A stretch of DNA of 32,798 nt. It comes from Bacillota bacterium (GTDB lineage: Bacteria > Bacillota > Clostridia > Lachnospirales > Lachnospiraceae). Location of the stretch: assembly GCA_029226935.1 (NCBI GenBank), contig JAQXYZ010000063.1, positions 1 to 32,798 on the forward strand, written 5' to 3'. The position numbers and the translations under genes were made by a program. The number at the start of each line of letters is the position of its first letter. Positions within the stretch are counted from its first letter, which is position 1. The notes under the pieces are model-generated. The model was not told the DNA's origin. It saw only the letters and a list, made by a program, of their open reading frames with translations, and ran no database searches. This document shows, piece after piece, positions 15,863 to 24,052 of this stretch.

Positions 15863-16951
15863 ATGATTTCTACACAGATTATAGTAAATTGCATTGAAGA
15901 GCTAAAGCAGATTACAAGGGTTGAACTGGCAGTATTTGGAGTGGATGGTTCTTTGGTGGCTTCCACTTTTGAAGATGATCTTATTTCCGAAAATCTAATT
16001 AAAGGATTTGCGGATTCTCCGGCAGACAGTCAGGTAATAGGAAAAGATCACCTGTTGAGAGTTATGGACGAGGGGGATCTTCTTTATATTCTGGTGGCAA
16101 GAGGCGAGAGTGACGAGGCATATCTTGTGGGCAGGATTGCTGTCAGCCAGATGCAGCAGCTTATTATTGCATATAAAGAGCGGTTTGATCGAAATAATTT
16201 TTTCCAGAACTTATTGATGGATAATCTGCTTTTGGTGGATGTATATAATCGTGCAAAAAAGCTTCACATTGAAGTCTCTGTGCCAAGAGTTGTATTGATT
16301 ATTGAAACCGGTGTGGAAAAGGACAATACAGTAGCGGAATTGTTAAGAGGGATGTTTTCGGCGCAGTCGGGCGATTTCATTACAGCAGTGGATGAAAGCA
16401 CAGTGATTTTGATTAAGTCTTTAGGGGAGAATGAAGGATATCCTGAAATCGAAAAGACTGCCAGAACTATCGTAGATATGATTAACACGGAAGCAATGCT
16501 CAATGTAAGAGTGGCATATGGCACTATTGTAGAGGAACTAAAGGACGTGTCTAAATCTTATAAGGAAGCTATGATGGCATTGGATGTTGGTAAGATCTTT
16601 TATGTGGAGAAAAGGGTCAATGCCTATGGAAGTCTGGGAATTGGACGCTTAATTTATCAACTTCCTGTAAACTTATGCAGAATTTTTATTGACGAAATTT
16701 TTGGGGAGAATGATCCGGGAGATTTTGACGAGGAAATTGTATCGACGGTAAATAAGTTTTTTGAAAATAACCTGAATGTATCGGAAACTTCCCGTCAGCT
16801 GTTCATACATAGGAACACGCTTGTTTACAGGGTCGAGAAGCTTCAGAAGAGCACCGGGCTTGATGTGCGTACCTTTGATGATGCTCTGACATTTAAAATT
16901 GCTATGATGGTATACAATTATATGAAGTATCTGGATGGTGGAAATATCTGA
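15863..16951 (+). CDS. CdaR/PucR-family transcriptional regulator
   Basis: 362 residues. The N-terminal ~125 residues resemble the sugar-diacid recognition domain (ISTQIIVNCIEELKQITRVELAVFGVDGSLVAST). A middle GGDEF-like degenerate domain follows. The C-terminal PucR/CdaR helix-turn-helix is NNLNVSETSRQLFIHRNTLVYRVEKLQKSTGLDVRTF, a hallmark of this family. In E. coli CdaR activates glycerate/glucarate use; here the target is unknown, but the position right after a sugar ABC ATPase suggests carbohydrate control. ATG 15863 is preferred over GTG 15836, since AAAGGG lies 9 bases before it and MISTQ matches the family start. Confidence 0.87.
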   Translation: MISTQIIVNCIEELKQITRVELAVFGVDGSLVASTFEDDLISENLIKGFADSPADSQVIGKDHLLRVMDEGDLLYILVARGESDEAYLVGRIAVSQMQQLIIAYKERFDRNNFFQNLLMDNLLLVDVYNRAKKLHIEVSVPRVVLIIETGVEKDNTVAELLRGMFSAQSGDFITAVDESTVILIKSLGENEGYPEIEKTARTIVDMINTEAMLNVRVAYGTIVEELKDVSKSYKEAMMALDVGKIFYVEKRVNAYGSLGIGRLIYQLPVNLCRIFIDEIFGENDPGDFDEEIVSTVNKFFENNLNVSETSRQLFIHRNTLVYRVEKLQKSTGLDVRTFDDALTFKIAMMVYNYMKYLDGGNI

Positions 16952-16962
16952 AATCAGACGGC

Positions 16963-17847
16963 ATGCAGGTGTATGGAATGAACAACCTTATTCTCGAATA
17001 CAATAGTAGAGGACTGTTGGGAGGGATAAGGTTGTTTTTGTATGAGAAAAAAATAATATATTTATCACGGTATGAGAACGGAGAAAAGAAGGCTCCAGCC
17101 GGTTTTGTTAAGCTTTTGAGGGAGAAAGATGCATATGTTTTGGATATACAAATACGCATCGATTTAAAGCTATTTGAGGGGGAACATATGCTGTTTCTTC
17201 TTTTACAGAAAGAATGGCTGCCATGGGAAAAAGTGATATTTCAAAATGGAAAGGTCATTGCACAAAAGAAGCTCCTTATTTCTCATGGGATGATTACAAT
17301 AGGAGAGAGATGTTATAAGGAAGATGAGCTTCAGGGATTTCTATTTATTATGGACGAGCACACTAGAATTGCCGGCTGCTTGGAACAATCTGTTTTGAAG
17401 GCTGCGGAAGCAGTGATACAGGTAAAGAAGAATATGGAGGAAGAAGAGCAGCAGGACTGGGAAAATGAGAAGAAGACAGGATTTGAGAATGCGTCAGAAG
17501 ATAAATGGGAGCAGCTTCAAAGGAGTTACAAGGTAGTGCATCCTTTTGGAGATGCGAGAGTTTTCTTATCGATTGAACCCAAGGATTTCATTGTATTACA
17601 GTCGTCCTATCAAAGACTTGTCAATAACAGTTTTTTGTTACATGGGTTTTATAATTACAGGCATTTAATACTGGGGCCGGACAAAAATCTTGGAGGAGCG
17701 GGAAACTGCTTTTATCTTGGAGTTCCGGGAACTTACTTTGAACGAGAAAAGATGGTTGCAGTAATGTTTGGCTTTGAAGGCTTTGAATGTGACGGGGCTG
17801 TGGAGATAGGAAAGTTTGGTTATTATATGAGGAGAGTAGAGTTGTGA
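16963..17847 (+). CDS. Unrecognised conserved-looking protein (possibly DUF6128 type)
   Basis: 294 residues, soluble, no signal peptide. The N-terminal half (about 1-130) is beta-rich; residues about 145-185 are an acidic, glutamine/glutamate-rich linker. The C-terminal ~115 residues are well ordered and look conserved: VVHPFGDARVFLSIEPKDFIVL, NNSFLLHGFYNYRHLILG, CFYLGVPGTYFEREKMVAVMFGFEGFE, ending FGYYMRRVEL. This pattern recalls a Lachnospiraceae-restricted family (DUF6128, from memory). The start is uncertain: ATG 16963 and ATG 16978 both lack a good ribosome site. It begins 11 bases after the CdaR-type gene and probably shares its transcript. Its 3' end converges on the SRP RNA terminator. 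Confidence 0.72.
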   Translation: MQVYGMNNLILEYNSRGLLGGIRLFLYEKKIIYLSRYENGEKKAPAGFVKLLREKDAYVLDIQIRIDLKLFEGEHMLFLLLQKEWLPWEKVIFQNGKVIAQKKLLISHGMITIGERCYKEDELQGFLFIMDEHTRIAGCLEQSVLKAAEAVIQVKKNMEEEEQQDWENEKKTGFENASEDKWEQLQRSYKVVHPFGDARVFLSIEPKDFIVLQSSYQRLVNNSFLLHGFYNYRHLILGPDKNLGGAGNCFYLGVPGTYFEREKMVAVMFGFEGFECDGAVEIGKFGYYMRRVEL

Positions 17848-17849
17848 AC

Positions 17850-18078
17850 AAAAAAGAACCGTGCCTTTTACTCTCAGGGAAACTGCCATGCGTTACCTGC
17901 ACAGTTAACTCGGATCAGGCACCCTTACGGCACATGGAAAATTCTGCTTAGTGCTGCTTTGTTCCCAACCTGACACGGTTCGCAGACTTCCATTGCGTAA
18001 GACCCAATCGTCAAACGCCACTTATGCAGGGCAGCCATGACAGCTTCCCTGAAAATAAAGCTGCACGGTCAAGACCTT
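17850..18078 (-). ncRNA. ffs: Signal recognition particle RNA, large Firmicutes type
   Basis: Read on the minus strand. The SRP54-binding helix 8 is plain: GTGTCAGG-TTG-GGAA-CAA-AGCAGCAC, with a GGAA tetraloop at 17962-17965 and the CAGG/AGCA symmetric loop. It is followed by the conserved GTGCCGTAAGGGTGCCTG. The 5' end (GACCGTGC) pairs with the 3' end (GCACGGTTC), and a T6 run (17855-17850) ends transcription. About 228 bases is long enough for the Alu domain found in Bacillus and Clostridia. It has its own consensus promoter. Its 3' end meets the preceding plus-strand gene three bases after that gene's stop. An open frame starting at 18024 on the plus strand is an artefact of this RNA. Confidence 0.94.
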
Positions 18079-18083
18079 CTTGT

Positions 18084-18112
18084 AGTATATGGGTTTTTAT
18101 GCAGTTTGTCAA
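18084..18112 (-). promoter_or_regulatory. ffs: Promoter of the SRP RNA gene
   Basis: Minus strand: TTGACA (18112-18107), 17-base spacer, TATACT (18089-18084); transcription should begin near 18078. Near-perfect consensus, as expected for an abundant stable RNA. Confidence 0.9.
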
Positions 18113-18131
18113 CCAAAATGGAGGAATGAAA

Positions 18132-18848
18132 ATGTTGATTGCCGGACTAAATAAGACTACGCTTTTAGATTATCCGGGGCGTGTGGCAGCTACTGTTTTC
18201 GTGGGTGGCTGCAATTTCAGATGCCCCTTTTGCCATAATGGAGGATTGGTACTGGAGCCGTTATCTCAGGAAGCATATTCAGAGGAGGAAATATTAAGTT
18301 TCCTGAAAAAAAGAAAAAATGTTCTTGGCGGTGTGTGCATTACCGGGGGTGAACCTACCCTGCATGCGGATCTACCGGACTTTATTGACAAGGTAAGGGC
18401 GCTTGGCTATCAGGTGAAGCTGGATACCAATGGTTACGCACCGCATGTTCTGGAGCAGCTTTTGGAGAAACAAATGGTGGATTATGTAGCGATGGACATT
18501 AAGAACAGCCCGGAAAAATATGCCATGACGGTGGGAATGTGTGATGGGAATTCTGAGTTTTGTATGGACAAAGTAGAACAATCAGTGGAGCTTCTTAAGA
18601 AGTCAGGCATTGATTATGAATTTAGGACGACTGTGGTAAAGGAATTACATACCGGAGAGGATTTAGTGAAAATTGCGGAATGGATTAAGGGCTGTCCACG
18701 ATACTTTCTGCAACAGTATCAGGATAATGAGAATGCAATTAAGCGGGGATTTCACGAGTATAGTAAGGATGAAATGGAGCGGATTGCAGAGTATGTGAGG
18801 AAAGTTCCGGGAATGACCGGAGAGGTTGCACTGAGAGGCGTTGATTAG
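18132..18848 (+). CDS. Anaerobic ribonucleotide reductase activating-type radical SAM protein
   Basis: 238 residues, radical SAM family of the NrdG2 type (anaerobic ribonucleoside-triphosphate reductase activase). The 4Fe-4S motif is C27-x3-C31-x2-C34 (GGCNFRCPFCHN); the SAM-binding GGE follows in VCITGGEPTL. It also has KLDTNGY and VDYVAMDIKNSPEKY. It would generate the glycyl radical of the anaerobic reductase or a related enzyme; that reductase is not in this window. The start is ATG 18132: GGAGG (18120-18124) is 7 bases upstream, while ATG 18126 is only 1 base away. Its promoter region overlaps that of the divergent SRP RNA gene. Confidence 0.9.
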   Translation: MLIAGLNKTTLLDYPGRVAATVFVGGCNFRCPFCHNGGLVLEPLSQEAYSEEEILSFLKKRKNVLGGVCITGGEPTLHADLPDFIDKVRALGYQVKLDTNGYAPHVLEQLLEKQMVDYVAMDIKNSPEKYAMTVGMCDGNSEFCMDKVEQSVELLKKSGIDYEFRTTVVKELHTGEDLVKIAEWIKGCPRYFLQQYQDNENAIKRGFHEYSKDEMERIAEYVRKVPGMTGEVALRGVD

Positions 18849-18928
18849 GCAAAATTACTCTTGCGGACTGCAGAGTATGACAGAAAAGAAAGCTGTTGCA
18901 AGAATTAAAGATAGGAACGGAAGAAACA

Positions 18929-19471
18929 ATGACAGAACAGGAAAAGTACATGAAAGAGGCGATCCGCCAGGCAAAGAAAGCCTATGCACTGGGGGAGGTG
19001 CCCATCGGATGTGTGATTGTATATGAAGGAAAAATTATCGGCAGAGGATACAACCGCCGGAATACGGACAAGAATACCCTTGCCCATGCGGAAATTACAG
19101 CCATCAATAAAGCCAGCAAAAAGATAGGGGACTGGCGCCTTGAAGGGTGCACTCTCTATGTTACTTTGGAACCCTGCCAGATGTGTGCGGGAGCAATTGT
19201 ACAGGCAAGGATTGATGAGGTGGTCATGGGCAGCATGAATCCCAAGGCGGGTTGCGGCGGCTCTATACTGAATATTCTGGAAATGCCGGAATTTAATCAT
19301 CAGGTTAGAGTGACAAGAGGTGTGCTCCGGGAGGAATGCACGCATATGCTTACCACTTTTTTTAAAGAGTTACGGATAAGAAATAAGCTGGAGAAGGAAC
19401 AGCGCAGGGTGATGGAGGCAGAAAAAACCGCCACAGGAGCTGTTCCAGATGGCGGTGGAGTTGATTATTGA
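18929..19471 (+). CDS. tadA: tRNA adenosine(34) deaminase
   Basis: 180 residues. TadA converts A34 to inosine in tRNA-Arg(ACG). The zinc site is H53-A-E55 (LAHAEITAI) with the proton-shuttling glutamate, and P82-C83-x2-C86 (EPCQMCAGAIV). The substrate loop NPKAGCGGS is also typical. ATG 18929 (after GGAACGGAAGAAACA) gives MTEQEKYMKEAIRQAKKAY, the normal start; the frame opens earlier but without a start site. It has ~25 extra C-terminal residues compared with E. coli TadA. It follows the radical SAM gene by 80 bases and overlaps the 3' end of the convergent MATE gene by 7 bases. In Bacillus tadA sits beside the SRP RNA gene, as it nearly does here. Confidence 0.96.
   Translation: MTEQEKYMKEAIRQAKKAYALGEVPIGCVIVYEGKIIGRGYNRRNTDKNTLAHAEITAINKASKKIGDWRLEGCTLYVTLEPCQMCAGAIVQARIDEVVMGSMNPKAGCGGSILNILEMPEFNHQVRVTRGVLREECTHMLTTFFKELRIRNKLEKEQRRVMEAEKTATGAVPDGGGVDY
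19429..19462. terminator. Hairpin in the overlapping tadA/MATE 3' ends
   Basis: ACCGCCA...TGGCGGT forms a 7-bp GC-rich stem with an A run before it. As the A run becomes T on the minus strand, it could end the MATE transcript there, inside the tadA coding region. On the plus strand it has no T run. Confidence 0.45.
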
Positions 19472-20859
19472 TTAACAATATTCTGCAGCCATACACCGCT
19501 CTTTACCATAAAGTATCCCATGATCATTTTGATAAATTCCATAGACTGTACCAGGAAGAAAACAGTGACAATTGTTAAATTGGTATAATGTGCTAAAAAG
19601 TAAGCAAATGGAATTACAAGTACCCAGGTATATACGCTGTCAAAGAGGAAGGTGACCATGGTCTTTCCACCGGAGCGTAAAGTAAAATATGCACTGTGAC
19701 AGAACGCACAGAAAGGCATTACCAGTGCAGAGATGGTAATGAAGGTTCTTGCCAGTGCCTTGATGGTTTCTTCAGTGTTATAAATGGAGGGAAAGAACCT
19801 TCCAACCACGGACATAATTGCAGCTACACAGGTACAGCAAAAGACACTGAAAAAAATCATCTTGTTATCTGCATCTTTGGCTTCTTCAATCTTGCCTGCT
19901 CCTAAAAGCTGCCCTACTACAATTGCAATACAGCTTCCCAATTGCAGGTATACAATGTTGAAAAGATTTGTAATGGTAGAGGAAATATTCTGAGCAGCTA
20001 CAACTTCAAGGCCACGCACGGCATAGCACTGTACAATTACAGTCATACCGCTTGCCCAGAACATTTCGTTCAGCATCAAAGGAGTCCCTTTAATTATGAC
20101 ATCCTTTAAAATGCTGCCTGGGATAAAGAGGCTTTTGTAAGCACCGACGATGTAAGGGTTTGTCTCTTTATGCATATGTGTCCAGACCACCACAATGATA
20201 CATTCGATAAAACGGGCAATAATGGTAGCCAGAGCAGCGCCCCGCACACCAAGCACCGGACTGCCAAAGATACCAAAAATGAGAACATAGTCTAAAACAA
20301 GATTGACAATCACTGCTACAATTCCGGCAAGCATAGGTACAAATGTCTGTCCTGTTTCGCGGATAGTGCTGACATATGCCTGACAGATTGCAAAGGGGAT
20401 CAGTCCCGCCATCATGATTGCCAGATATTCTTTTCCAAATTGGAGGGCAAGGCCAATATCTCCTACGCTGCCGCTGTCGCTTAAGTATAGAGAAATCAGC
20501 TGCGTATCACAGAAGCCAAAGAGCAGCAGTGCAATACCTGCAATGATAAGGCAGGCGTACATCTTGAAACGAAAAGCATATTTTTGCCCTTCATAATCGC
20601 CCTTCCCATAAAATTGTGTACCAAAAATACCGGCACCGGAAACGCCGCCGAAGATACAGATATTAAAGACAAACATCAGCTGATTGACAATAGCAACACC
20701 TGACATCTGTTCTGTTCCAATTTGCCCCACCATGATATTGTCCAGAAAGCTTACAAAGCTGGTAATGGCATTCTGGATAATCATAGGGATTGCCAAAAAC
20801 AATACATGTCTGTAAAAATCCCTGTCACCAATAAATTTCTTTTTAAATTTTTTCCACAT
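19465..20859 (-). CDS. MATE family multidrug efflux transporter
   Basis: 464 residues with about 12 membrane helices in two similar halves, the usual MATE size. Early motifs fit: LFLAIPMIIQNAITSFVSFLDNIMVGQIGTEQMSGVAIVNQL, and GVRGAALATIIARFIE near the middle. MATE proteins export cationic drugs, organic cations or metabolites using Na+ or H+ gradients. The start ATG follows GGGGAAGAAAAC. It has its own consensus-like promoter and converges on tadA. The substrate is unknown. Confidence 0.95.
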   Translation of the reverse strand: MWKKFKKKFIGDRDFYRHVLFLAIPMIIQNAITSFVSFLDNIMVGQIGTEQMSGVAIVNQLMFVFNICIFGGVSGAGIFGTQFYGKGDYEGQKYAFRFKMYACLIIAGIALLLFGFCDTQLISLYLSDSGSVGDIGLALQFGKEYLAIMMAGLIPFAICQAYVSTIRETGQTFVPMLAGIVAVIVNLVLDYVLIFGIFGSPVLGVRGAALATIIARFIECIIVVVWTHMHKETNPYIVGAYKSLFIPGSILKDVIIKGTPLMLNEMFWASGMTVIVQCYAVRGLEVVAAQNISSTITNLFNIVYLQLGSCIAIVVGQLLGAGKIEEAKDADNKMIFFSVFCCTCVAAIMSVVGRFFPSIYNTEETIKALARTFITISALVMPFCAFCHSAYFTLRSGGKTMVTFLFDSVYTWVLVIPFAYFLAHYTNLTIVTVFFLVQSMEFIKMIMGYFMVKSGVWLQNIVNQ

Positions 20860-20921
20860 GTTTTCTTCCCCAAGTTCACTGTAAAGATGTTGGTTATGTC
20901 TTAGTATATACGCGTCTGATT

Positions 20922-20950
20922 ATTGTAATCGAAAGCACTGTGATAGTCAA
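20922..20950 (-). promoter_or_regulatory. Promoter of the MATE gene
   Basis: Minus strand: TTGACT (20950-20945), 17-base spacer, TACAAT (20927-20922), 62 bases before the start codon. Confidence 0.75.
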
Positions 20951-21059
20951 CAGTAATCATAAGAGTATGCTACAAAAAGAAGCAGTTAGTGCGGAAAGAT
21001 GTTGACAAAGTCTGACCTGTAGAACAAACTGATTATATATATTTGAAGGAGGTCGACAC

Positions 21060-21782
21060 ATGAATTTCAGTATTAACAGTACATTTCTTTATTTGATTGC
21101 AGTCTGCGTAATTCTGTTTGTTCTGGTGCAGTCAGTTTTCTTTTTGATAAGGGCCTACAGGCGCGGTAAGCAAATTGGAATGAAAAGCGAGGTGCTTAAG
21201 AAGACCATTGTTTCTACAGCAGTTTTCACTATCGCACCGGCAATTTCCATTTTGCTTGGGGTGGTAACACTTTCAAAATTTTTGGGGATTCCACTGCCAT
21301 GGATCAGAATGAGTGTAATCGGAGCCATTACCTATGAGCTTCCGGCCGCCACATCCACTGCCAATGCACTGGGAATTTCTCTTTCAGAGGCAATCACTGA
21401 TCCCCAAATTTATTCAGCAATTGCCTGGGTTATGACACTTGGCATTCTTCCAAGTATTGTCCTGCCCCCAATCCTGATGAAGAAAATTCAGGGAGGTATG
21501 ATCAAAATTAAAAATAAAGACAGCAAGTGGGGAGACATTTTTATGACAGCTATGTTCCTTGGAATGATTTCCGCATTTTTAGGGATGGTTTTTGCGGATG
21601 TAAGAAGCGGCATCAAAGGATTTATTCCTGTTTTTGTTCTACTGATGTCGGCGGCAATTATGGGGGTCTGCGGAATATTAATAAGAAAACTTCATATAAA
21701 GTGGCTGGAAACTTATGCCTTATCCATCAGTATGATAGGGGCAATGATTTTTGCGGTTCTGATTACACCGCTTATCGTATAA
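21060..21782 (+). CDS. DUF5058 membrane protein, putative transporter subunit A
   Basis: 240 residues with about six membrane helices. It looks like the DUF5058 family, of unknown function. A conserved core lies between helices: RMSVIGAITYELPAATST (V86-Y92) and later GDIFMT (158-163). A similar VI-x2-ITY motif and a G-[DE]-I-x2-T motif are present in the next protein, suggesting that both derive from one ancestor and may pair in the membrane. AAGGAGG lies 8 bases before ATG 21060. First gene of a tight three-gene operon with a second membrane protein and an M20 peptidase, which points to import of a peptide or acylated amino acid. Confidence 0.8.
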   Translation: MNFSINSTFLYLIAVCVILFVLVQSVFFLIRAYRRGKQIGMKSEVLKKTIVSTAVFTIAPAISILLGVVTLSKFLGIPLPWIRMSVIGAITYELPAATSTANALGISLSEAITDPQIYSAIAWVMTLGILPSIVLPPILMKKIQGGMIKIKNKDSKWGDIFMTAMFLGMISAFLGMVFADVRSGIKGFIPVFVLLMSAAIMGVCGILIRKLHIKWLETYALSISMIGAMIFAVLITPLIV

Positions 21783-21794
21783 GGAGGCACTGCT

Positions 21795-22448
21795 ATGAAC
21801 GAGTATATGAAAAAGACAGACCTTTATGGAAAGATATGGATATGGACGGCAGTGGTGGTTGTCTTGATGGTGCCTGTTGCAATCTGCCTTTATTATGATG
21901 CGTGGCCCAGTGGAGCAGCAGTGCTCAAGGGACTGCTTGGGGTAGCACCTATCTACTGGACGGTGGGCGTGATTGAAGTTATTACCTATACACCCATGTT
22001 GGGGACAGGTGGTACATATCTTGCATTCGTGACCGGAAATCTTACAAGTATCAAAGCACCCAGCGCATTGAATGCCATGGAAAATGCAGAGGTAAAACCG
22101 GGAACAGAAGAAGGAGAAATTATTTCTACCATGGCGATTGCCACCAGCTCAATTGTTACTACACTGGTAATTGTTGCGGGTGTCATAGGATTGTCTGCTT
22201 TGGCTCCGATTTTAAGTTCGCCAATCCTTGCTCCGGCTTTTGATAATATTCTTCCTGCCCTTTTTGGGGGGCTGGCTGTGGTTTATGTAAGTAAGAACTG
22301 GAAGATTGCGATTGCTCCTCTTATATTTATGGTAGTACTGTTCCTTGCAGTGCCTTCTCTTGCAGGTTCTGTGGGTGTTCTGGTTCCGGTAGGTGTTTTG
22401 GTGGCATTAGCGGCAGCAAGAATCATGTACAGGAAAGGATGGTTATAG
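21795..22448 (+). CDS. Membrane protein, putative transporter subunit B
   Basis: 217 residues with about five or six membrane helices. I do not recognise a named family with certainty. The conserved core is [19 protein letters not shown] (V59-Y65 carries VIEVITY), then a loop [19 protein letters not shown] and GEIIST (107-112). VIEVITY aligns with VIGAITY of the upstream protein, and the following T aligns too (T71 against T97). The gene starts 12 bases after the DUF5058 stop with AAGGAGG, and ends 1 base before the M20 peptidase start, so the three are surely co-expressed. A two-subunit transporter is an inference. Confidence 0.75.
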   Translation: MNEYMKKTDLYGKIWIWTAVVVVLMVPVAICLYYDAWPSGAAVLKGLLGVAPIYWTVGVIEVITYTPMLGTGGTYLAFVTGNLTSIKAPSALNAMENAEVKPGTEEGEIISTMAIATSSIVTTLVIVAGVIGLSALAPILSSPILAPAFDNILPALFGGLAVVYVSKNWKIAIAPLIFMVVLFLAVPSLAGSVGVLVPVGVLVALAAARIMYRKGWL

Positions 22449-22449
22449 G

Positions 22450-23892
22450 ATGGCAGGAATAATATTGGGGATAGCCGTATCAGCGCTGATTTTGTTTATA
22501 GCGGTAATTTTGATACGGGCAACCCTGTTCAGACCGGAGGAATTACCACCTGTGGCAGAAGAACTGATTTATACGGACAGGGATAAGATAGTAGATGATA
22601 TGGTTGCCATGATTCGGTGTAAGACAGTTTCCAACAGGGATGAGCAGCTGGTAGACCGTAAGGAATTTGAGAAATTTGAGGAACTTTTGAGAGAACGATT
22701 TCCATTGGTACACAGCAAATGTTCCTTGAAAAAAATAGGAAAAACAGGGCTGCTTTATTATTTAAAAGGAAAGTCAAGTGAAAAGCCCTCCGTCTGCATG
22801 GCACATTATGATGTGGTTCCTGTAGACGAACAGGGCTGGGAGAAGCCTGCATTTGAAGGCATCATTGAAGACGGCTGTATCTGGGGACGGGGTACACTGG
22901 ATACTAAGGGAACTCTCTGCGGAATCCTTGAGGCAGCAGAGCAGCTTTTAAAGGAAGGCTATGAACCGGAAAATGATCTTTACTTTTCGTTTTCAGGAGA
23001 GGAAGAAATTGATGGAGACACTTGCCCTGAAATAGTATCTTACATGGAAGCCCATGGCGTGAAGCCTGCCATTGTTCTGGATGAAGGTGGTGCTGTGGTG
23101 GAAAATACCTTCCCCGGTGTTAGCAGGGAAAGTGCAATGGTGGGGATTGGCGAAAAGGGCAGCGTAAATATTGACTTCCAGATGGAAAGTCAGGGTGGGC
23201 ATGCATCCACACCACCCACCCATACGATTATTGGATATTTGAGTGAGGCGGTAACGAAGATAGAGAAGAACCCTTTCAAAAGGCAGTTTACCAAACCGGT
23301 AAAAGAGATGTTTGATGTGATGGGACGATACTCTACCTTTGGGTACAAAATCATCTTTGCAAACCTGTGGTGCTTTCTGCCGTTGCTTGACTTGATCTGC
23401 AAGAAGTCGGGCGGAGAGTTGAACGCCATGATGCGGACAACGGTGGCAGTTACCAGAATGAATGGAAGCAAGGCATACAATGTACTTCCTCCTAAAGCAG
23501 ACTTTGGTATTAATATGCGTCTTATGGGCGAGGATACCATTGAAACATCAATGGAGTATCTGCGTAAGATAATCGGAAATAATCTGATTAAGATAAAGCT
23601 GGTTAATGGAATGGATCCATCCATTTATTCTAATACTTCCTGTGAGGAATGGGAGAAGCTGAAGAAGGTCATTCATGAAACATGGCCAGAGGCAATTGTG
23701 TCCCCTTATCTAATGATGGCATGCAGTGATTCCCGCCATTATTGCAGAATTACAGACCGTGTCTATCGGTTTTCGGCAATGAAACTCTCTAAGGAGGAGA
23801 GAGGCATGATTCATGGAAACAATGAGAGAATACCGATTGATACGCTGATTAAGACGGTTGAATTTTATATCAGACTTTTGAGAGAACTGTGA
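22450..23892 (+). CDS. Membrane-anchored M20 family metallopeptidase
   Basis: 480 residues. An N-terminal hydrophobic helix (about 3-23) anchors it; the catalytic domain follows. The M20 zinc site is visible: H119-x-D121 (AHYDVVP), D151 ([10 protein letters not shown]), and the catalytic glutamates E184-E186 (SGEEEIDGD). A dimerisation (lid) domain follows ([14 protein letters not shown]), and a late HG ([10 protein letters not shown]) supplies another zinc ligand. Closest in style to the long PM20D1/CPS1-like group of carboxypeptidases and N-acyl-amino-acid hydrolases, which also carry an N-terminal membrane segment. It follows two membrane proteins with a 1-base gap. It would process the transported substrate; the identity is unknown. 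Confidence 0.9.
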   Translation: MAGIILGIAVSALILFIAVILIRATLFRPEELPPVAEELIYTDRDKIVDDMVAMIRCKTVSNRDEQLVDRKEFEKFEELLRERFPLVHSKCSLKKIGKTGLLYYLKGKSSEKPSVCMAHYDVVPVDEQGWEKPAFEGIIEDGCIWGRGTLDTKGTLCGILEAAEQLLKEGYEPENDLYFSFSGEEEIDGDTCPEIVSYMEAHGVKPAIVLDEGGAVVENTFPGVSRESAMVGIGEKGSVNIDFQMESQGGHASTPPTHTIIGYLSEAVTKIEKNPFKRQFTKPVKEMFDVMGRYSTFGYKIIFANLWCFLPLLDLICKKSGGELNAMMRTTVAVTRMNGSKAYNVLPPKADFGINMRLMGEDTIETSMEYLRKIIGNNLIKIKLVNGMDPSIYSNTSCEEWEKLKKVIHETWPEAIVSPYLMMACSDSRHYCRITDRVYRFSAMKLSKEERGMIHGNNERIPIDTLIKTVEFYIRLLREL

Positions 23893-23895
23893 AAA

Positions 23896-23922
23896 GTGCC
23901 CCAGATTACTGGGGCACTTTTT
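23896..23922. terminator. Shared bidirectional terminator
   Basis: GTGCCCCAG (23896-23904), loop ATTA, CTGGGGCAC (23909-23917), T run to 23922. The A run before the stem makes it work on the minus strand as well. It ends the M20 operon from the left and the tRNA-Ser transcript from the right, within 3 bases of each. Confidence 0.93.
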
Positions 23923-23924
23923 AG

Positions 23925-24010
23925 CGGAGTCGGAGGGATTCGAACCCTCGTGCCCCGGAGGGCAAACGCATTTCGAGTGCGCCCCGTTATGACCGCTTCG
24001 ATACGACTCC
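23925..24010 (-). tRNA. tRNA-Ser (anticodon CGA)
   Basis: Read on the minus strand: acceptor GGAGTCG pairs with CGACTCC, discriminator G at 23925, and no CCA encoded (CTA follows). The anticodon loop is CTCGAAA inside CGCA...TGCG, reading serine codon UCG. A long variable arm (GCCCTCCGGGGC) identifies a class II tRNA. The T-arm GAGGGTTCGAATCCCTC is canonical. Confidence 0.97.
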
Positions 24011-24023
24011 GTAAACTGCTCCT

Positions 24024-24052
24024 ATTATACTGTTTTCAAAAAAACAAGTCAA
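24024..24052 (-). promoter_or_regulatory. Promoter of tRNA-Ser
   Basis: Minus strand: TTGACT (24052-24047), 17-base spacer, TATAAT (24029-24024), 14 bases before the mature tRNA 5' end. Confidence 0.88.

Noticed and set aside
18024-18131. In-frame N-terminal extension of the radical SAM protein
   Set aside because: It overlaps the SRP RNA gene and its promoter, has no ribosome site, and does not look like the family start. ATG 18132 has GGAGG at proper spacing.
21002-21030. TTGACA before the DUF5058 operon as a full promoter
   Set aside because: The -35 at 21002-21007 is perfect, but at 17 bases the -10 would be CAAACT; the better TATAT run is about 25 bases away. Not called.
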